This document shows positions 61,884-64,000 of a stretch of DNA of 64,000 bases, in pieces (position 1 is the first letter of the stretch; each line of letters begins with the position of its first letter). The stretch lies in NCBI GenBank assembly GCA_023376005.1, contig CM042147.1, positions 118,850,912 through 118,914,911 on the forward strand, written 5' to 3'. Position numbers and translations under genes: made by a program. Source of the stretch: Doryteuthis pealeii (lineage: Eukaryota > Mollusca > Cephalopoda > Myopsida > Loliginidae). The notes beneath the pieces are model-generated. The model made no database searches. It was not told the origin of the DNA and saw only the letters and a list, made by a program, of their open reading frames with translations.

Positions 61884-63273
61884 TAAAACTATGTTGGTCT
61901 GGGTGCCAAATGTAATATTATGATCTGGTCACGGGACCAAAATGTAATACGATGTTGGTTTTGCTGCCGCGGCTCTAAATGTAGTACGATGTTGTCGCGG
62001 CGTCGAATCTAACGCGATGGGTGTTCTTTGACCACAGGAAAGTTGAAGTGCTTGTTCCGGGCTGTACCTGAAAATGACCAAATTCATCAAGGTTGTTCCA
62101 CAATTAACACGAACGCGTTTTTAACAATAAAAGACCTTTATTAATCATACAGTGATTAAAAATCATGTACAACCACAAAGGGATATCGAGTTGAAGTTGA
62201 GTCGGTATTTTGTGGACTGACTGGCGATATATGCTGGGTTCTGATTCAAATTCAGGACTTTGAGTAACAAGATGACAAAGCAAAGACGGTGACAAGGGCC
62301 ATGAGATGGAGCTATCAATCTGCTAGGGAAGCAGTTGTCCAATCTGGTCAAGAACCAGCTGTCCGATCTGGTCAAGGACCAGCTCTCCACTCTGGTCAAG
62401 AACCAGCTCTCCAATCTGCCTGGGACCCTTTTGGGTCCTCTTTTATGGGTTCCAAACCCCCGAATCCAGGGCTCTCATTGCCAGCCAATAGAAACGCCGG
62501 ACCAATGGCCCTACAGTGTAAACATCAGGAGGTGTATGAAACCCCACCCACGCGGTCGCATTTGATTGGACGGCCAATCAAAATCATGGCATTGGGTTAC
62601 TTATCTCGGAGGTGGGTAAACAAGTCTCCGCCCCAGTTCCCTGATTGGTGAGGCACCTGATAATATTCTTGTTATTGTATAAATGGTCCTGTCAATTGCT
62701 ATGAATTGCTAGGAACTGGCCTAAGACCACACGGGTAAATTGAGATTATCAACATTTAAAGATTTAATCTTTAAACTGTTTTTGCTAAATAAATGCCCTT
62801 ATCTTACACAGTCCCCACAAGAACAATAATATATATGGATGTCATCAGTCATAAAAAGTCAGACATATCAACCACTTTTAGCCTGATAAAGTGGTACCTA
62901 TCTTTCGGAGTCTCCATGTAAATGATAATATGATAAAACAGACTTCTGCCTTACATCAACCTATTTCTGCCATTAGGATTGGTTTTGTTCAAAAATTATT
63001 TATCATCTTGTTTCGACGCTACAAGAATGATAATATATGTTTATGAAAACATTTGTATAAACAAAAAGTCATTTGTGTTATATCAAACCATCAACCGACT
63101 TTTAGCCATTAGAATTTCTTTGTGTCAGAGTAATTAATTTTATCTAGTGCTGACTTTACCACACCACTGACTTGTACTCTAATGTAAGTCGCTTGTACGA
63201 TTCTAGACTCAATTGTTTTGTTTTTAAGTATCTAATCGATATCGCAATCAGTCTATAACACTACAGTGTTATA
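61884..63273. mobile_element. 1.39-kb noncoding insertion in Ty3-like RT, copy 2
   Basis: Same insertion, flanking ATGATG repeats (61878-61883 and 63274-63279) and 24-bp array as in copy 1. The shared insertion shows both blocks derive from one rearranged ancestor. Confidence 0.7.
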
Positions 63274-63279
63274 ATGATG

Positions 63280-64000
63280 AGAGGCGCCACATTGAGGCCA
63301 AAACCCAGCCGGTGAGGCAATACCTTTGGCCCCAAATATCACAGTCTGATAAGGCCACAAAGACTCGTCATGCCGATCTGAAGATATGCTCGCTTCAGAT
63401 CAAGCAATGACACATTCGCGCCCTTCTTGCGCCATTCCCTCAACGTGGCCGCGCACACGTCAGCATTAGCCGTAAATGCGTCTACATGTTCATTCAGCTC
63501 CCTGTAATCCATGACAGGGCGCACCTTACGCTTATTGTGCTGAATTACGGCCATTAGTGGAACCAGTCCTTAGGTGGGCCAAGTCTCTCTTCGGGTAGGA
63601 CAACAACCAGCCATTTTCAATCCACTTGTGAAGCTCGGTTTCGTAGCTCTCTCTGGCATGTTTTGAAACTTGGTACTCCGGTATCTTATTACACAGAAGC
63701 TCTGGAGCTCGTCCTCCGGACCATTTCCATTTAGCGATCCATCGGTTCTTCCTTTCGTCGAAATCCACGCGAAAATCCGGCTCATCAATTTGGATCGCAG
63801 CGCATATATTCGCTTCGTACCCACCAAAGCTCACAGTTCCTGATGGTGTAATGGTCATACACCTAAAGCTCTGATGGCATCGTTCGCCAGTATGAGGTCA
63901 AACCCCAACAGCCGCCGATTCACAAGTGCAGTAAGATGCACTGGCTCAGCATTGCCTACAGTGAGCCGAAGTCGGCTTCGCCCGCAGCACTTAACATTTT
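63280..64000 (-). pseudogene. Ty3-like RT N-terminus and protease, copy 2 (cut by window end)
   Basis: VRPVMDYRELNEHV, LDLKRAYLQI and the upstream protease linker (VDFDERKNRWIAKW) are present with indels near 63315, 63370, 63570 and 63860. The protease active site lies beyond the window edge. Confidence 0.75.

Larger units (their letters stand above)
55086..64000. repeat. Near-identical 8.9-kb block, copy 2 of 2 (cut by window end)
   Basis: Collinear with 8485-17374. Contains, from left to right, the GC-rich repeat, copia RT, solo LTR, copia integrase to gag, the Ty3 LTR, integrase/RNase H, RT C-terminus, the 1.39-kb insertion, RT N-terminus and protease. In several places this copy has the open frame where copy 1 is shifted, and vice versa. 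Confidence 0.9.

Overview
The window is animal nuclear DNA: AT-rich, poor in long reading frames, full of (TA)n, (CA)n and poly(A/T) tracts, and crowded with SINEs, LINE fragments, hairpin DNA transposons and LTR retroelements. Split exons with GT/AG sites show a spliced eukaryotic gene. The repeat content looks like a lophotrochozoan invertebrate, and a mollusc is my best guess. That is an inference from general character; nothing here proves a species.

The one host gene I can support is a plus-strand orthologue of TMEM143 (DUF3754 family, mitochondrial two-pass membrane protein). I reconstruct five exons: 25644-25754, 31770-31933, 47441-47600, 49513-49707 and 51839-52455. They have matching splice phases and together cover most of the protein; the last ~50 residues were not found. 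The large introns are filled with transposons. The last visible exon carries three apparent one-base frameshifts.

Layout: 1-8480 holds GC-rich interspersed repeats, tRNA-derived SINEs, two LINE C-terminal fragments, a solo LTR split by a SINE, and palindromic MITEs. 8485-18730 is a nested LTR-retroelement block on the minus strand. It contains a truncated Ty1/copia element with a solo LTR inside it, joined to a Ty3/gypsy-like element with two 0.46-kb LTRs and a 1.39-kb insertion in its RT. 18731-25390 is AT-rich intergenic DNA with an 856-bp hAT element, a diverged copia 5' end, inverted SINEs and another solo LTR. 25390-52455 is the TMEM143 locus. 52456-55084 carries MITEs and a noisy dimeric minisatellite. 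55086-64000 repeats 8485-17374 almost base for base and begins right after a single N at 55085.

The copies of the duplicated block differ mainly by 1-2 base indels. With the N and the frameshifted host exon, this suggests an incompletely polished long-read assembly, possibly misjoined, rather than a true tandem biology. The best biological leads are the intron/transposon architecture of TMEM143, a SINE family that shares its 3' tail with a LINE fragment in the same window (a SINE-LINE partnership), and several MITE families with clear 8-bp target duplications, some nested in each other. I found no CRISPR array, no rRNA, no functional tRNA gene and no convincing undescribed defence-like system.
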